Made by a program: the position numbers and the translations under genes
Shown: positions 17,348 through 26,447 of the stretch, piece by piece
How the letters are laid out: each line of letters opens with the position of its first letter
Numbering within the stretch: position 1 is the first letter of the stretch
Source of the DNA: DATGPD01 sp041398565
GTDB lineage: Bacteria; Planctomycetota; UBA1135; UBA2386
Length of the DNA stretch: 64,000 nt
Reading direction: 5' to 3'
Assembly: GCA_041398565.1 (NCBI GenBank)
Contig: JAWKUN010000002.1
Location: 1,116,001-1,180,000, forward strand
The notes under the pieces: generated by a model
What the model was told of the DNA's origin: nothing
Database searches by the model: none
The model's input: the letters and a program-made list of their open reading frames with translations, nothing else

Positions 17348-20181
17348 CGCGACCTCGCAGCGTTTTCGCTCGACATCGATCGATCCGTCGCTGCCGGTGG
17401 CGGCACCTGTCGGGCTTGCGGCGCCTGCGCCGCGAAGCGCTCGAGCGTCGCCTTGCCAGCCGGCGTCAGGCTCGAGCGCTCGGTGGCCATCTCCCCGAGC
17501 GCCGTCCAGCACGCGTGCGCGATGCTGTCCGCGTCGAGGCCGTGGTAGGCGAAGACGTGAGCCGGCGTGCCCGACTTGCTGAACTTGCGCACGCAGAGGC
17601 TGGTCTGCTTGACGCCGACGACGGAGCCGATGTTGTCGAGCAGGCCCTCCTCGCCGTCGTGCACCGACACCGCCGGAATGCGCCGTCCCGCCAGATCGAC
17701 GGCATCGAGCGCACCGAGTGCTGCGCCGTCCTGGCGCAGCCACAAGCGGCCATCCACGTCCAGGCCCTCGATCAGGTGCCGGTAGCCGTCCTTGCGCCCG
17801 TTGAGGCCGAGCAGGAGATCCGGAGACGTCACCACGAGGACGTCGGCGTAGATCCCACGCTCGAGCAGCTGGTCGCTCGCTGCCAGCGCCTCCATGACCA
17901 GCGCCCCCATGACGAACAGGTGCACGACGTTCTCGCCGGGGCAGTAGCCCCGGTAGCCGCGGTGGTCGCGGAGCCGGTAGCCGCCGCGCAGCACGTCGGC
18001 GCGCAACGTCGCCAGGATCTCGGCGTCGGCCTTGGCGGGCACCTCGCTCTCCGGCAGGCCGCCATCGGCGGGCGTCATGCCCAAGACCGCGCCCTCGGGC
18101 ATGTCCTTCTTGAACCGCACCTGCTTGCGCAGGTTCTTGATCAGCAGGTCTTGCTTGACCCCGCGCGTCACTGCCCGGACCAGCACACCGCGCCGCCCCT
18201 CGTTGTCGCCTGTCATGTGCCGACGGATCGCGTCGCAGAGGATCCAGTCCATCTCCTGCGCGAACGCCGGCTCCCAGGTCACGAGGTTCGGGATCTGGAT
18301 GTCCGACTTCCAGCTGTGCTGCGCGCCTTCGGGCGCCAGGGTGATGCCCGATGGCGTGCCGACCAGCACGAAGCCCGAGTTCCAGTAGAGGTCGTAGTAG
18401 AGCTGGTCGAGCGCACGTTTGATGAAGAAGTCGTACACCGTCATCATCGGCAGGTAGGGGATGCCGACGTAGTGGCCCATCTTGCCGAACGAGCCAGCCG
18501 CGCTCATGCAGTTGGCCTCGGCGATCTCGAAGCGGATGTGCCGCGTCCACGCCTCGTCGGTCGGATGCAGCTCGGGTCGCAGCCGCTCGCGCAGCTCGTA
18601 CTTCTTTTCGAGGTTCTCCTCGTATTCCGGGCCGTAGATCTTCTCGTCCATGGCCGGGTTGATGTTGGTGCTGGTGCCGACGTCGGGCGCCATGGTCAGG
18701 ATGAAGTCCGCCGCGGCGGTCCACTTCTTCTCGTCGGCCGACGGCGCCTTGCCGGCCGGCTTGCCGGCGCGGGTCAGCTCGTCCCAGACCCCAACGCGCA
18801 CCAGCTTGGCAGCGAGCTGGCCCCACATCCACTGGGTGTTGGCCCACGGCGCCAGCTTGATGTTGACGTCGAGGCTGTCGGGGATGGCGCCGACCGCGTC
18901 CATCTGCTTCTGCACCTCGGCGCGGTTCTTGTCGCGCATCGCCTCCCAGTCGGCGATGCCGGTGCGCATCGCCTGGCCGCGCGCCGACAGGAAGCGCCCC
19001 TCGGCCGAGTCGGGCGCGAAGGTGGCGAACGGTCGCGCAGGGTCGAGCCCCTCGCCGCGAAGCAGACGCTCGATCTCCTCCTCGCTGCACATCGCCGAGT
19101 GGTTGCCCGGGGCCGCCTGGCACTCGAGCCCACGCCCCTTGATGGTGTGCACGACCAGCAGGCAGGGCTGCTGCGGTTCGCCCTCCTTCTGCTCCTTGCT
19201 GGCGCGCAGCGCCGCCACCAGCTCCTCGTAGTCGTGGCCGCCGAGGTCGCTGAAGACGCGCCACAGCTCGTCGTCCTTCATCTTGTCGAGCGCGGCCTTG
19301 CACTTCTTGTCGCGCTCCAGGATCGCCTCGCGGATGACCTTGGGGTCGGCCTTCCACAGCAACATCTGGAAGGCGTAGTCGGAGAAGCCGCGCTCGAGCA
19401 CCTCGCGCAGCGCCTGGCCACCCGGCCGCGCGAAAGCCTGCTGGCGCATCCGTCCGTGTTCGACCTGGATGACCCGCCAGCCGTTGGCCTCGGCCGAGCG
19501 CTGGATGCGGTCGGCGTCGGTGCCCTTGAGCCCGCGCATGTTGGGCAGGCGCGTGCCGTCGAGGTTCTGGCGGTTGTAGTCGACGATCCAGGTGACGTTG
19601 CCCAGTTCGCGCTCGGCGACCTCGGGCAGCACCTCCATGAGCGAGCCCTCGCGGAACTCGGAGTCGCCCATCATCGACCAGAAGTGCGGCTGCGGCACGT
19701 CCCAGCCGTGGCTCTTGGCGTAGCGGTGCGCCAGCGCCAGGTACACCGAGACCACCGGCGGGATCCCCACCGATCCGGACGGCAGGAAGTGAAAGCAGTC
19801 GGGGTCGAACTCCGAGTGGTAGCTCTGGAAGACCGGCTTGCCGTCGTAGGGGAACTCGCGCAGGCGCGCCATCACCGCCTGCGCCTCGTCGTCGTCGAAC
19901 CAGCGCCCGTCGGGGTGGCGCATGAGACCGAGCAGCCGGTGCAGCGCGTGGTCGGCGGGCGCCGCGTGCGGCTTGCAGCACACGTAGTCGCCCGGCTCGC
20001 GCACCACCAGGTGCAGCGCCGCCAGCAGGTCGAGCGCCGACGCGCACGCCGCCGGGTGGCCGCCCACCTTCGGATCTCCGTCGGCGATGTCGTCGCGGTG
20101 GTTGGCGCGGTGGATCATCGCCATGGTCTGCACGAAGGCGCGGCGGGCGACCCGCCGGGTGACGTCGAAGTCGGTCTTCAT
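17344..20181 (-). CDS. aceE: AceE-like thiamine-diphosphate enzyme (pyruvate dehydrogenase E1)
   Basis: A 945-residue protein of the homodimeric E1/transketolase superfamily. The N-terminal half holds GGHPA (about 40-44) and the ThDP/Mg motif MGDSEFREG at about 171-179 with Asn at about 203 (IVDYNRQNLDG), very close to AceE. The pyrimidine-binding region follows, and a C-terminal transketolase-like lobe ends near YHGLDADSIAHACWTALGEM. E. coli AceE has 887 residues. It should decarboxylate pyruvate and acetylate a lipoyl E2, but no E2 (aceF) or E3 (lpd) gene adjoins it. Instead it shares an ATGA overlap with the protease gene. A related 2-oxoacid substrate cannot be excluded. Confidence 0.8.
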   Translation of the reverse strand: MKTDFDVTRRVARRAFVQTMAMIHRANHRDDIADGDPKVGGHPAACASALDLLAALHLVVREPGDYVCCKPHAAPADHALHRLLGLMRHPDGRWFDDDEAQAVMARLREFPYDGKPVFQSYHSEFDPDCFHFLPSGSVGIPPVVSVYLALAHRYAKSHGWDVPQPHFWSMMGDSEFREGSLMEVLPEVAERELGNVTWIVDYNRQNLDGTRLPNMRGLKGTDADRIQRSAEANGWRVIQVEHGRMRQQAFARPGGQALREVLERGFSDYAFQMLLWKADPKVIREAILERDKKCKAALDKMKDDELWRVFSDLGGHDYEELVAALRASKEQKEGEPQQPCLLVVHTIKGRGLECQAAPGNHSAMCSEEEIERLLRGEGLDPARPFATFAPDSAEGRFLSARGQAMRTGIADWEAMRDKNRAEVQKQMDAVGAIPDSLDVNIKLAPWANTQWMWGQLAAKLVRVGVWDELTRAGKPAGKAPSADEKKWTAAADFILTMAPDVGTSTNINPAMDEKIYGPEYEENLEKKYELRERLRPELHPTDEAWTRHIRFEIAEANCMSAAGSFGKMGHYVGIPYLPMMTVYDFFIKRALDQLYYDLYWNSGFVLVGTPSGITLAPEGAQHSWKSDIQIPNLVTWEPAFAQEMDWILCDAIRRHMTGDNEGRRGVLVRAVTRGVKQDLLIKNLRKQVRFKKDMPEGAVLGMTPADGGLPESEVPAKADAEILATLRADVLRGGYRLRDHRGYRGYCPGENVVHLFVMGALVMEALAASDQLLERGIYADVLVVTSPDLLLGLNGRKDGYRHLIEGLDVDGRLWLRQDGAALGALDAVDLAGRRIPAVSVHDGEEGLLDNIGSVVGVKQTSLCVRKFSKSGTPAHVFAYHGLDADSIAHACWTALGEMATERSSLTPAGKATLERFAAQAPQARQVPPPAATDRSMSSENAARSR

Positions 20182-20244
20182 CGGCTGGTGCTCGTTTTAG
20201 GAGCCGGGTCGACCGCGGGCAACGCGGCGGCGGGGTTCGGGCGT

Positions 20245-20304
20245 CGGCCATCGCCCCAGCCTTGCAGCGGATGGAGCCAGGCTCCACCGCTGAACGCTGG
20301 TTCG
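20245..20304 (-). repeat. dispersed palindromic intergenic repeat, copy A
   Basis: Read on the - strand this copy nearly matches the stretch at 26744-26800. Shared blocks are GCGTTCAGCGGTGGAGC and a 25-nt block ending GCAAGGCTGG. The core folds into a hairpin (GCGG-TGGAGC...GCTCCA-CCGC) with a one-base bulge at the same place in both copies. It lies between the aceE-like gene and a secreted-protein gene. Confidence 0.75.
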
Positions 20305-20339
20305 TCGACTGACGCCCCGGCGCGTGCCGCCGCCTCCCC

Positions 20340-21320
20340 TCACGAGCACGTGAGCTGGGTTCCGGGCGAGGCCACCAAGTTGGCCCCATCCAGCGCCGCG
20401 CCCTGCAGCAGGAACGTCAACCCCGGCAGCGCCGGCGGGTCGAAGTAGAGCCTGCCCGCGCCGACTTGCAGGACGATCAGCGCATCGTTGTGCAGCACGC
20501 ACGGCCCGATCGGGACCGACGCGCGCTGCAAGCCGACGATCACCAGGCCCGGCACCGGCACGTCGCGCAGGCGCAGCTCGGCGAACTGGCTGCCCAGGCG
20601 CGACAGGTCGGCCCCGACCTCCAGGGTCAGACCGCAGCCGGTACCGTAGGTGGTCGGGCGACAGGGCCGGTCGGGGATGGCGGTGACGCGCACGGTCCAG
20701 TCGATGTTCGCGGCGGAAGTCTGCCACCAGAGCTGGTCCATGAACTGCAGGTCGACCCGCGTGTTCGCTGGCAGGTCGACGTCGCGTCGCTCCTGCAGGC
20801 TGCCCGAGAACAAGCCGGTGGCGATGTCGAACCCCGCGCCCACGAGCGTCCCCGAGCCGGTCACGAACGGCTGGTTGATGTAGGTCCACGTGCACGCGAT
20901 GTCGACGTGGACGCGCGTCGGGGCTGGCGCCAGCAGAGACATGCCGAGTCGGTTGACCACGACCGGCTGGCCGGAGCTGGCGGCGTAGAAGCCCGAACTC
21001 TCGGTGAGTCGCACCACCGTTTCGTCCGGCGCCCGGCTGACCACGAGCGCCGAGCGGGCGAACGAGCCTCGGCCGTTGGCGGCCTCGATCGCGTAGCCGT
21101 TCGAGACGTCGGTGTTGGGCGCGATCGCCTGATTCTGTCCGGTCGCCAGCGACACCGTGCAGCCGCCGGAGACCAGGCGTAGGTCGAGCCCCTGCGCTGC
21201 GAGCAGGCTGCCGAACGGCAGCGTCAGAAGCAGGATCGACACGGCGCGGGAAGTGCGTGTCCACGAAGGGCAGACGGGTGCCGGCGAGCCGGCGAGACAC
21301 GGGCAGTCGTTGTGTAGCAT
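20340..21320 (-). CDS. secreted protein with Cys-containing C-terminal module
   Basis: A 326-residue exported protein of no named family. A signal peptide lies near 26-42 (SILLLTLPFGSLLAAQ). Residues about 43-215 are beta-rich. From about 216 comes TTYGTGCGLTLEV, then a hydrophobic, Leu/Val/Gly-rich domain ending with Cys. The same YGxGC start and about 100-residue domain appears in the secreted propeller at 33871-36336, so it looks like a lineage-specific C-terminal module, perhaps for sorting or surface attachment. The ATG at 21320 has an excellent GGAGGT upstream. It lies 174 nt downstream of the kinase cluster and may be part of it. Confidence 0.7.
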   Translation of the reverse strand: MLHNDCPCLAGSPAPVCPSWTRTSRAVSILLLTLPFGSLLAAQGLDLRLVSGGCTVSLATGQNQAIAPNTDVSNGYAIEAANGRGSFARSALVVSRAPDETVVRLTESSGFYAASSGQPVVVNRLGMSLLAPAPTRVHVDIACTWTYINQPFVTGSGTLVGAGFDIATGLFSGSLQERRDVDLPANTRVDLQFMDQLWWQTSAANIDWTVRVTAIPDRPCRPTTYGTGCGLTLEVGADLSRLGSQFAELRLRDVPVPGLVIVGLQRASVPIGPCVLHNDALIVLQVGAGRLYFDPPALPGLTFLLQGAALDGANLVASPGTQLTCS

Positions 21321-21327
21321 CGTGATG

Positions 21328-21333
21328 ACCTCC
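21328..21333 (-). promoter_or_regulatory. ribosome binding site deciding the secreted-protein start
   Basis: GGAGGT on the - strand, 7 nt before the ATG at 21320. It rules in that start over an in-frame ATG at 21350. Confidence 0.75.
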
Positions 21334-21444
21334 GAGACCTCTGCGCGCACCCTGCGCCCGGGAGTGTGAGCGTGGTCCTGACCGCCGTCAACCGGCGTCG
21401 CGAGCGCGCCGGCGCCGCCCGTGGCCAGGGCGCGCGTTTCACTT

Positions 21445-21462
21445 TTCCGATCAATGTCGGAA
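21445..21462. promoter_or_regulatory. inverted repeat upstream of the secreted-protein gene
   Basis: TTCCGA-tcaatg-TCGGAA, perfect 6-nt arms, in the 174-nt gap between two - strand genes. It lies about 125 nt before the downstream ATG and 33 nt after the upstream stop. It could be a weak terminator or an operator; the bases following it on the - strand are A-rich rather than T-rich, against a classic terminator. Confidence 0.3.
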
Positions 21463-21494
21463 GGACGTTCGTGGTGGTTGCAGCCAGGCGCGGC

Positions 21495-23225
21495 TCACGG
21501 GTCGCGGGGGCCCAGCATCTCGTTCGAGCATGTCCACTTGCGCCCGGAGAGGTGCGGCTTGATGTCGTCGAGCGACGGCAACGAGGGCGGGGCCGGTGGG
21601 GGCGACAGCTCGCCCAGCAGCGCCGCGGCCACCGTCTCGCCGAAGCGCTTGGCAGGATCAGCCTTGGCCCACGCACCGCGGATGTCGTGAAGGATCGAGG
21701 CGTCGGCCGCCCCGCTGGTCGGGTCGTGGGGGTCCAGGCCGCGCCGACCGTTGGGGTTGTCCAGCGGCGTGTAGGCGACCACGGTCCTACTGACGTTGGC
21801 CGGCGCGCCCGGCAGGTGGTAGCAGCGGGCGAAGATCTCGGCGGTGCGGCACATGACGCGCTCGAGCGGCTGCCAGAAGTTCCAGTCGATGGGCAGCGCC
21901 TTCGACGCCGGGACCGGCGGCGGCGGAGTTCCACCCTTGCCTGGACCGGGTCCCGCCGGTGGGTGCTCGACCAACTCTCGCAGGAGCAGCACGAACTCGC
22001 CCAGCGTGAGCACCAGGGCGCCGTCTGGGGCCCCGTGCGCGTCGAACGACGTGAGCGCCCCGCTGGCGAACATGTCGAGGGCCTCCTCGAAGTTTGGGAC
22101 TCCGGCGCCGTGCCGGGCGATCGTGGCCGAGCCGAAGTGGCTGACCACGAGAGACTGCAGGTGGTGTGCTGCGGCTGCCGCGGCCTTGCGCACGAGATCA
22201 CGTTCGCGGGTGCTGAACACCAGCGGCGCCGTTGCCCCCGACGCCGCGTGCTGAGCGCGGACGAGCATGCGCGCCTGCAGGATGCGCTTGAGGAAGAAAT
22301 ACGACTCGTGCGTCGTCGTCGCCTGGCCACCGAGGTCGGGGTTCGTCTGTACGTCGAGCCGGAGGAAGAAGACCTTGTAGACCTGTGCGACCCCCTGCGT
22401 GGCGTCGATGTCGTCGTTGCGGCGGGTGACGATCTGCTGCGCAGTGGCCTCGTGGTGCAGCAGGGCGTGGTTGATGGCAGCGTGCGACGCGGCCGCGGAG
22501 CGGTCGAAGAGGAGGGGCGAGGGCAGGCGCCGGAACGGCTTGTTCCAGGGCGGGATGGGAGTCCCGCTCGCCGACAGCCAGGTGACGAAGAAGCCCGATG
22601 TCCCATCCGGGTCGATGCGGAACGACGGGACATCGAACTCGAAGACCAGGATCAGCTCGACCTTGCTTCCGGCCGGGAGGTCGTCGTCGAACCACCAGCC
22701 CTTGAGGGTCGGCGTGTCGATCAGCGAGTGGGTGTTGTTCTCGTCGATGTCGATACGCGCGCGCTGGATCCGGGTGCGACCGGGCATGAACTCGAGCGCC
22801 AAGCCGCTCGCGTCGCCCCCCGAGTCGTTGCACAGATTGAGGCGCAGCGTGTAGAGGATGCCGATCGGCTTGCACGGGAAGAACTCGACCCAGAGCTCTT
22901 CGTCGCCGGCGCCGAACACACGAAAGGCGACGCCGCCTTCCAGAGGATCCCAGTTCGATCCGCCACCGCCGGTGCTCGAGTTCTCGACCGCTTCGGTGTT
23001 GTCCCACGACCAGCCATTGGGCAAGGCGCCGCCGAGGGTCGCCGTGCCGACATCCAGGCAGTGCTGACGCTTGGCCGCCAGCGTCGTGCCCAAAGCTCCG
23101 CCCTCCGTGTCGGCCCGCGCTTGCAGCGCCTTCACCTCGCTGGGGTACGACGAGGAGACGTCCTCGATCTCCGGGTCGCCCGAGCTCCAGTCGATCTGGC
23201 TGATCTTCACGCACACACTTGCCAT
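21495..23225 (-). CDS. protein of unknown family, coupled to a Ser/Thr kinase gene
   Basis: A 576-residue protein that I do not recognise. No signal peptide or membrane helix is visible, so it is probably cytoplasmic. Residues about 90-235 are beta-rich with many acidic residues (DIDENNTHSLIDTP), about 270-400 are helical and His/Ala-rich, a Pro-rich linker (GTPPPPVPAS) lies near 445, and the C-terminal part is again mixed. Its AAGGAG lies within the last codons of the kinase gene and its ATG follows that stop by 5 nt, so translation is coupled. A kinase substrate or partner is a reasonable guess, but nothing in the sequence proves it. Confidence 0.7.
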   Translation of the reverse strand: MASVCVKISQIDWSSGDPEIEDVSSSYPSEVKALQARADTEGGALGTTLAAKRQHCLDVGTATLGGALPNGWSWDNTEAVENSSTGGGGSNWDPLEGGVAFRVFGAGDEELWVEFFPCKPIGILYTLRLNLCNDSGGDASGLALEFMPGRTRIQRARIDIDENNTHSLIDTPTLKGWWFDDDLPAGSKVELILVFEFDVPSFRIDPDGTSGFFVTWLSASGTPIPPWNKPFRRLPSPLLFDRSAAASHAAINHALLHHEATAQQIVTRRNDDIDATQGVAQVYKVFFLRLDVQTNPDLGGQATTTHESYFFLKRILQARMLVRAQHAASGATAPLVFSTRERDLVRKAAAAAAHHLQSLVVSHFGSATIARHGAGVPNFEEALDMFASGALTSFDAHGAPDGALVLTLGEFVLLLRELVEHPPAGPGPGKGGTPPPPVPASKALPIDWNFWQPLERVMCRTAEIFARCYHLPGAPANVSRTVVAYTPLDNPNGRRGLDPHDPTSGAADASILHDIRGAWAKADPAKRFGETVAAALLGELSPPPAPPSLPSLDDIKPHLSGRKWTCSNEMLGPRDP

Positions 23226-23230
23226 GGCCA

Positions 23231-25786
23231 CTACTCCTTGACGCTCCTGACACAACGAAAGCCGAGGGACATGCGCCGGCCGAACGGACCGATGCCCCAC
23301 CGCTCGAAGCCTTGCAGATTCCGCTGGCGGTTCTGCTCCGCGTCCCAGGCCCAGCCCACGACGTAGCACGACTCGTAGCGCGGGATCCAAGCCGTCGCTG
23401 CGTCGGTGGGTTCGCACACCTGGGTCTCGGTCCATTCGGCGACATTGCCGAGCATGTGCAGCAAGCCCTCGGGCGTCTTGGCTTCGTCGGGGTCCGCGGT
23501 GACCGCGACGGCCTCGGCCAGGTAGCGCTCGATGTAGCGGTCCAGCGATTTTTCAAGCAGAGGCGGGTGGCGGGTGTTGCCGCGGTAGGGGCTGCCCTCG
23601 GCGTCGGTCCAAGGCCACAGGCGGCCGCCGGGGCCCCGCGCCGCCAGCATCCACTCGACGAAGGTCGGCAGGCGCTTGCCGCGCCACTCGGCGTAGGCCT
23701 GTGCATCCTCGTAGCTCACGTACACCACCGGCAGCTGGTCGTGCGATGAGCCGGGTTCGATGCGATCCCAGTACAGGGGTGGCGCGTGTCCCGTCGCACG
23801 CACGAACTCCCGGTAGTCGGCGTTCGACACCTCGTGCTCGTCGATCCAGAACGGCTCGACCGGCACGTCGAGCCCTCGGATGGGGGACATCTCCGCCTCG
23901 CGCGCGCCGAACGTGCCGGCGATCCGCACCATCGCCGCCGGCCGCAGCTCGCGCGACCGTGCGCGGCAGTCGATCTCGATGCGGGCGCCGATGGTTGCCA
24001 GGCGCGTGAACTCGCCGAGTTCGCCGCCGTCGGCGTCGACGACGATGCGCACGAGTCCCGCCGGCAGGGACGCGCCGTGCAACGGCAATGCGCCGAGGTC
24101 GACGCGGTCGCCGGCGAGCCCGTGGCTCGGATCGACGAGTCGGAAGGCGACGCGTCCGGTCGCGGGTCGTCCGTCCGGCCCGGTGCACACGACCGAGAGG
24201 CGCGGGGCGAACATGGTCGCGTCGGCCAGGCGCGGACCCTCGGGGAACAGCGAGTCCACGTCGCGTGCCTGGACCACCCCGCGCAGCACGTCGGCGAAGC
24301 CGCCGGTCCCCTGCAGCACGGCGACCTGGCGCAGGCCGCGTTCGACGCGGTCGCGGGCGGCCTCCGTCCACGCCGTGCGCAGGGCACCGAGGCGGCGCTC
24401 GAACGCGGCCAGAACGCCTGCCTCCCGCGCGCGCGAGGACTCGGACCGCGCGCGTTTGGCCAGGTCGATGAGCGCGGCGAGTTCCGGCACGCGTCGCTCC
24501 TCCAGGGCCGGATCCGCGGCGGCGGTGGCGAGACGTCCGATCTCGTCGCGCCGGCGGGCGGCCAGGGCGGAGCTGGCGCCGTACGACGTCGCTGCCAGCG
24601 CGGCCAGGGCGACGGCCCCGGCGCTCACGAGGGGGCGTCGATGCCGGCTCACCGCCCGCCGCAGGCGCTTGCCGAGCGACGGCGCCCGGGCAACCACCTG
24701 CTCGAGGGCCGCGAAGCGCTGCAGGTCGTCGGCGAACGCCTGCGCCGAGGGGTAGCGTTCGTCGGGCTCCTTGGCCATCGCCATGGCGCAGACCAGGGCC
24801 AGGTCGCGCGGCACGCGGCGGTTCAGCGTGCGCACCGGCCGGGGATCCAGCTTGCGGATCTTGGCCATCACCTCGTAGGAAGTCTCGCCCTCGAACGGGC
24901 GCGTCAGGGTCAGCATCTCGTACAGCACCACGCCGAGCGAGTACACGTCGGTGCGCTGGTCGACGACGGCTCGCTTGGCCTCCGCCTGCTCGGGGCTCAT
25001 GTAGTGCGGGGTGCCGAGCAGGACTTGGCTGCCGGTGAGCGTGCCCAGCGTCTCGTCGCGGGCGAGGCCGAAGTCGACCAGCTTCGCCTTGCCGTCGCGG
25101 CCGAGAAGCAGGTTGTGCGGCTTCACGTCGCGGTGCACCACTCCGTGCGCGTGCGCGTGTGCCAGCGCCTGCGCCACATCGCTGACGAACTGCACCACCG
25201 CCGCCACATGGCCGCGGTCGTGTGGACGGGGTAGCAGGCAGCCGGGGGCTCCGCTGCGCCACGAGTCGATCTCGTCGGCCAAGTCGTGGCCGTCGACCAG
25301 CTCCATCGCGAACCAGTGCAGGTCGCCTTCCTGGCCGTCGACGTGGACTTGCACCACGCCGGGGTGGTGCAGCTTGGCGGCCGCGCGCACCTCGCGGTGG
25401 AAACGGTCGATCTCCTTGTCGGTCGTCCCAGGCCCGCCGCGCATCACCTTGAGTGCCACGTCGCGGCCGAGCGACTCCTGGCGCGCACGGTAGACGATCC
25501 CCATGGCGCCGCGCCCGATCTCGGCGAGCAGCTCGAAGTCGCCAAGGTGCATGCCTTCTCGGAGCATGCCCTCCCGGTGGTCGCCGGCATGCGGCGCGTC
25601 GGCGGGCGGACGCAGGAAGGTCGTCGGCGCGGCCTGGTGGTGGTCCAGCAGCGCTTCCACCTCGCGCCGCAGCTCGTCGTCGCTTCCACACTGTGCGCGC
25701 ACCCAGGCGTCGCGGTCGGCCGCGTCGCGCTCGAGCGCGGCCTCGAAGAGTCTGCGCACCCGTTGCCAGAGCGGCTCGTCAAGCAC
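23231..25786 (-). CDS. Ser/Thr protein kinase with C-terminal SUMF1/FGE-like domain
   Basis: An 851-residue Pkn-type kinase. Residues 1-50 carry an ELRREVEALLDHH helix often seen in front of such kinases. The kinase domain (about 84-365) is complete: GRGAMGIVYRA glycine loop, ALKVM lysine, HRDVKPHNLLL catalytic loop, VDFGLA and GTPHYMSPEQ. One transmembrane helix lies near 385-405, then a helical region, a beta-rich domain (about 500-610) and a SUMF1-type domain from about 630 to the end (EHEVSNADYREFV, GNVAEWTE, LGFRCVRS). The start is GTG, 2 nt after the sigma gene. The SUMF1 part lacks the usual paired active-site Cys, so it is probably a sensor or binding domain rather than an FGly-generating enzyme. 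Confidence 0.92.
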   Translation of the reverse strand: MLDEPLWQRVRRLFEAALERDAADRDAWVRAQCGSDDELRREVEALLDHHQAAPTTFLRPPADAPHAGDHREGMLREGMHLGDFELLAEIGRGAMGIVYRARQESLGRDVALKVMRGGPGTTDKEIDRFHREVRAAAKLHHPGVVQVHVDGQEGDLHWFAMELVDGHDLADEIDSWRSGAPGCLLPRPHDRGHVAAVVQFVSDVAQALAHAHAHGVVHRDVKPHNLLLGRDGKAKLVDFGLARDETLGTLTGSQVLLGTPHYMSPEQAEAKRAVVDQRTDVYSLGVVLYEMLTLTRPFEGETSYEVMAKIRKLDPRPVRTLNRRVPRDLALVCAMAMAKEPDERYPSAQAFADDLQRFAALEQVVARAPSLGKRLRRAVSRHRRPLVSAGAVALAALAATSYGASSALAARRRDEIGRLATAAADPALEERRVPELAALIDLAKRARSESSRAREAGVLAAFERRLGALRTAWTEAARDRVERGLRQVAVLQGTGGFADVLRGVVQARDVDSLFPEGPRLADATMFAPRLSVVCTGPDGRPATGRVAFRLVDPSHGLAGDRVDLGALPLHGASLPAGLVRIVVDADGGELGEFTRLATIGARIEIDCRARSRELRPAAMVRIAGTFGAREAEMSPIRGLDVPVEPFWIDEHEVSNADYREFVRATGHAPPLYWDRIEPGSSHDQLPVVYVSYEDAQAYAEWRGKRLPTFVEWMLAARGPGGRLWPWTDAEGSPYRGNTRHPPLLEKSLDRYIERYLAEAVAVTADPDEAKTPEGLLHMLGNVAEWTETQVCEPTDAATAWIPRYESCYVVGWAWDAEQNRQRNLQGFERWGIGPFGRRMSLGFRCVRSVKE
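23234..23239 (-). promoter_or_regulatory. ribosome binding site inside the kinase gene's last codons
   Basis: AAGGAG on the - strand forms the final Lys-Glu codons of the kinase and lies 8 nt before the ATG at 23225. It fixes that start and shows tight coupling of the two genes. Confidence 0.75.
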
Positions 25787-26447
25787 CGCGCAGCTCCCGG
25801 TGCAGGAAGGCGCGGGCCGTGTCCCACCAACGGTGAGCGGTGCGCTCGGAGACTCCGAGTGCCTGCGCGCACTCCGACAGGGTCAAGCCGGCGAAGTAGC
25901 GCATCTCGACCAGGTGCGCGAGTTGGGGGTCGCGTGCCTCCAGGCGCTGCAGCGCACCGTCGAGATCGAGCAGGTCGTCGTGGGTCTCGAAGTCGGCCAG
26001 TACCTGGTCCAGTTCCTCGCCGGCGCGGGTTCCGGGCGGCTGCCGCTTGCGGCAGCCCTTGCGTTTGGCGTGGTCGACCAACACCGAGCGCATCGCGTGC
26101 GCCGCGACGGCGAAGAAGTGGGCGCGCGACGAGTACGCCGCCGTGGCGTGGCCGCACATGCGCAGGTAGGCCTCGTTGACCAGGGCCGTGGCCGGCAAAG
26201 TGTGCGCCGGCGACTGGCGGGCCGTGCGTCTGCGCGCCATCGCCTTCAGCTCGCCGTAGACCAGCTCGAACAGGACGCCGCGCGCTTCGGTGTCGCCGTC
26301 GCGCATGCGGCGCAGCAGATCGTCGACGGTGGCGGCCGGCTCCGGATGGGCGTCAGGCCCCACCTCGGTCGGTGAGGTCCGGGGCGGCGCGGTTGGCGGC
26401 AGCCCCGGCCGCGGTCGACGGTCCGGTGGGGGCGGAGGGGCTGTCAT
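25779..26447 (-). CDS. ECF-like sigma factor, TIGR02999 type
   Basis: A 222-residue sigma factor. Region 2 is recognisable from LPATALVNEAYLRM and from FFAVAAHAMRSVLVDHAKRK at about 110-130, which is the hallmark of the TIGR02999 group abundant in Planctomycetes and Acidobacteria. Region 4 is at about 170-215 (YFAGLTLSECAQALGVSE, then RTAHRWWDTARAFLHREL). The first about 35 residues are Pro-rich and poorly conserved; the ATG at 26447 was chosen because the frame upstream overlaps the repeat-bearing intergenic region. Such sigma genes often pair with a Ser/Thr kinase, as here, so activation by phosphorylation rather than an anti-sigma factor is plausible. Confidence 0.88.
   Translation of the reverse strand: MTAPPPPPDRRPRPGLPPTAPPRTSPTEVGPDAHPEPAATVDDLLRRMRDGDTEARGVLFELVYGELKAMARRRTARQSPAHTLPATALVNEAYLRMCGHATAAYSSRAHFFAVAAHAMRSVLVDHAKRKGCRKRQPPGTRAGEELDQVLADFETHDDLLDLDGALQRLEARDPQLAHLVEMRYFAGLTLSECAQALGVSERTAHRWWDTARAFLHRELRGA

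Noticed and set aside
17125..20448. An open frame of over 1100 codons on the + strand opposite the aceE-like gene
   Set aside because: Its translation is His/Arg/Val/Asp-rich with no domain and mirrors the codon bias of the real gene on the other strand, a common effect in GC-rich DNA.
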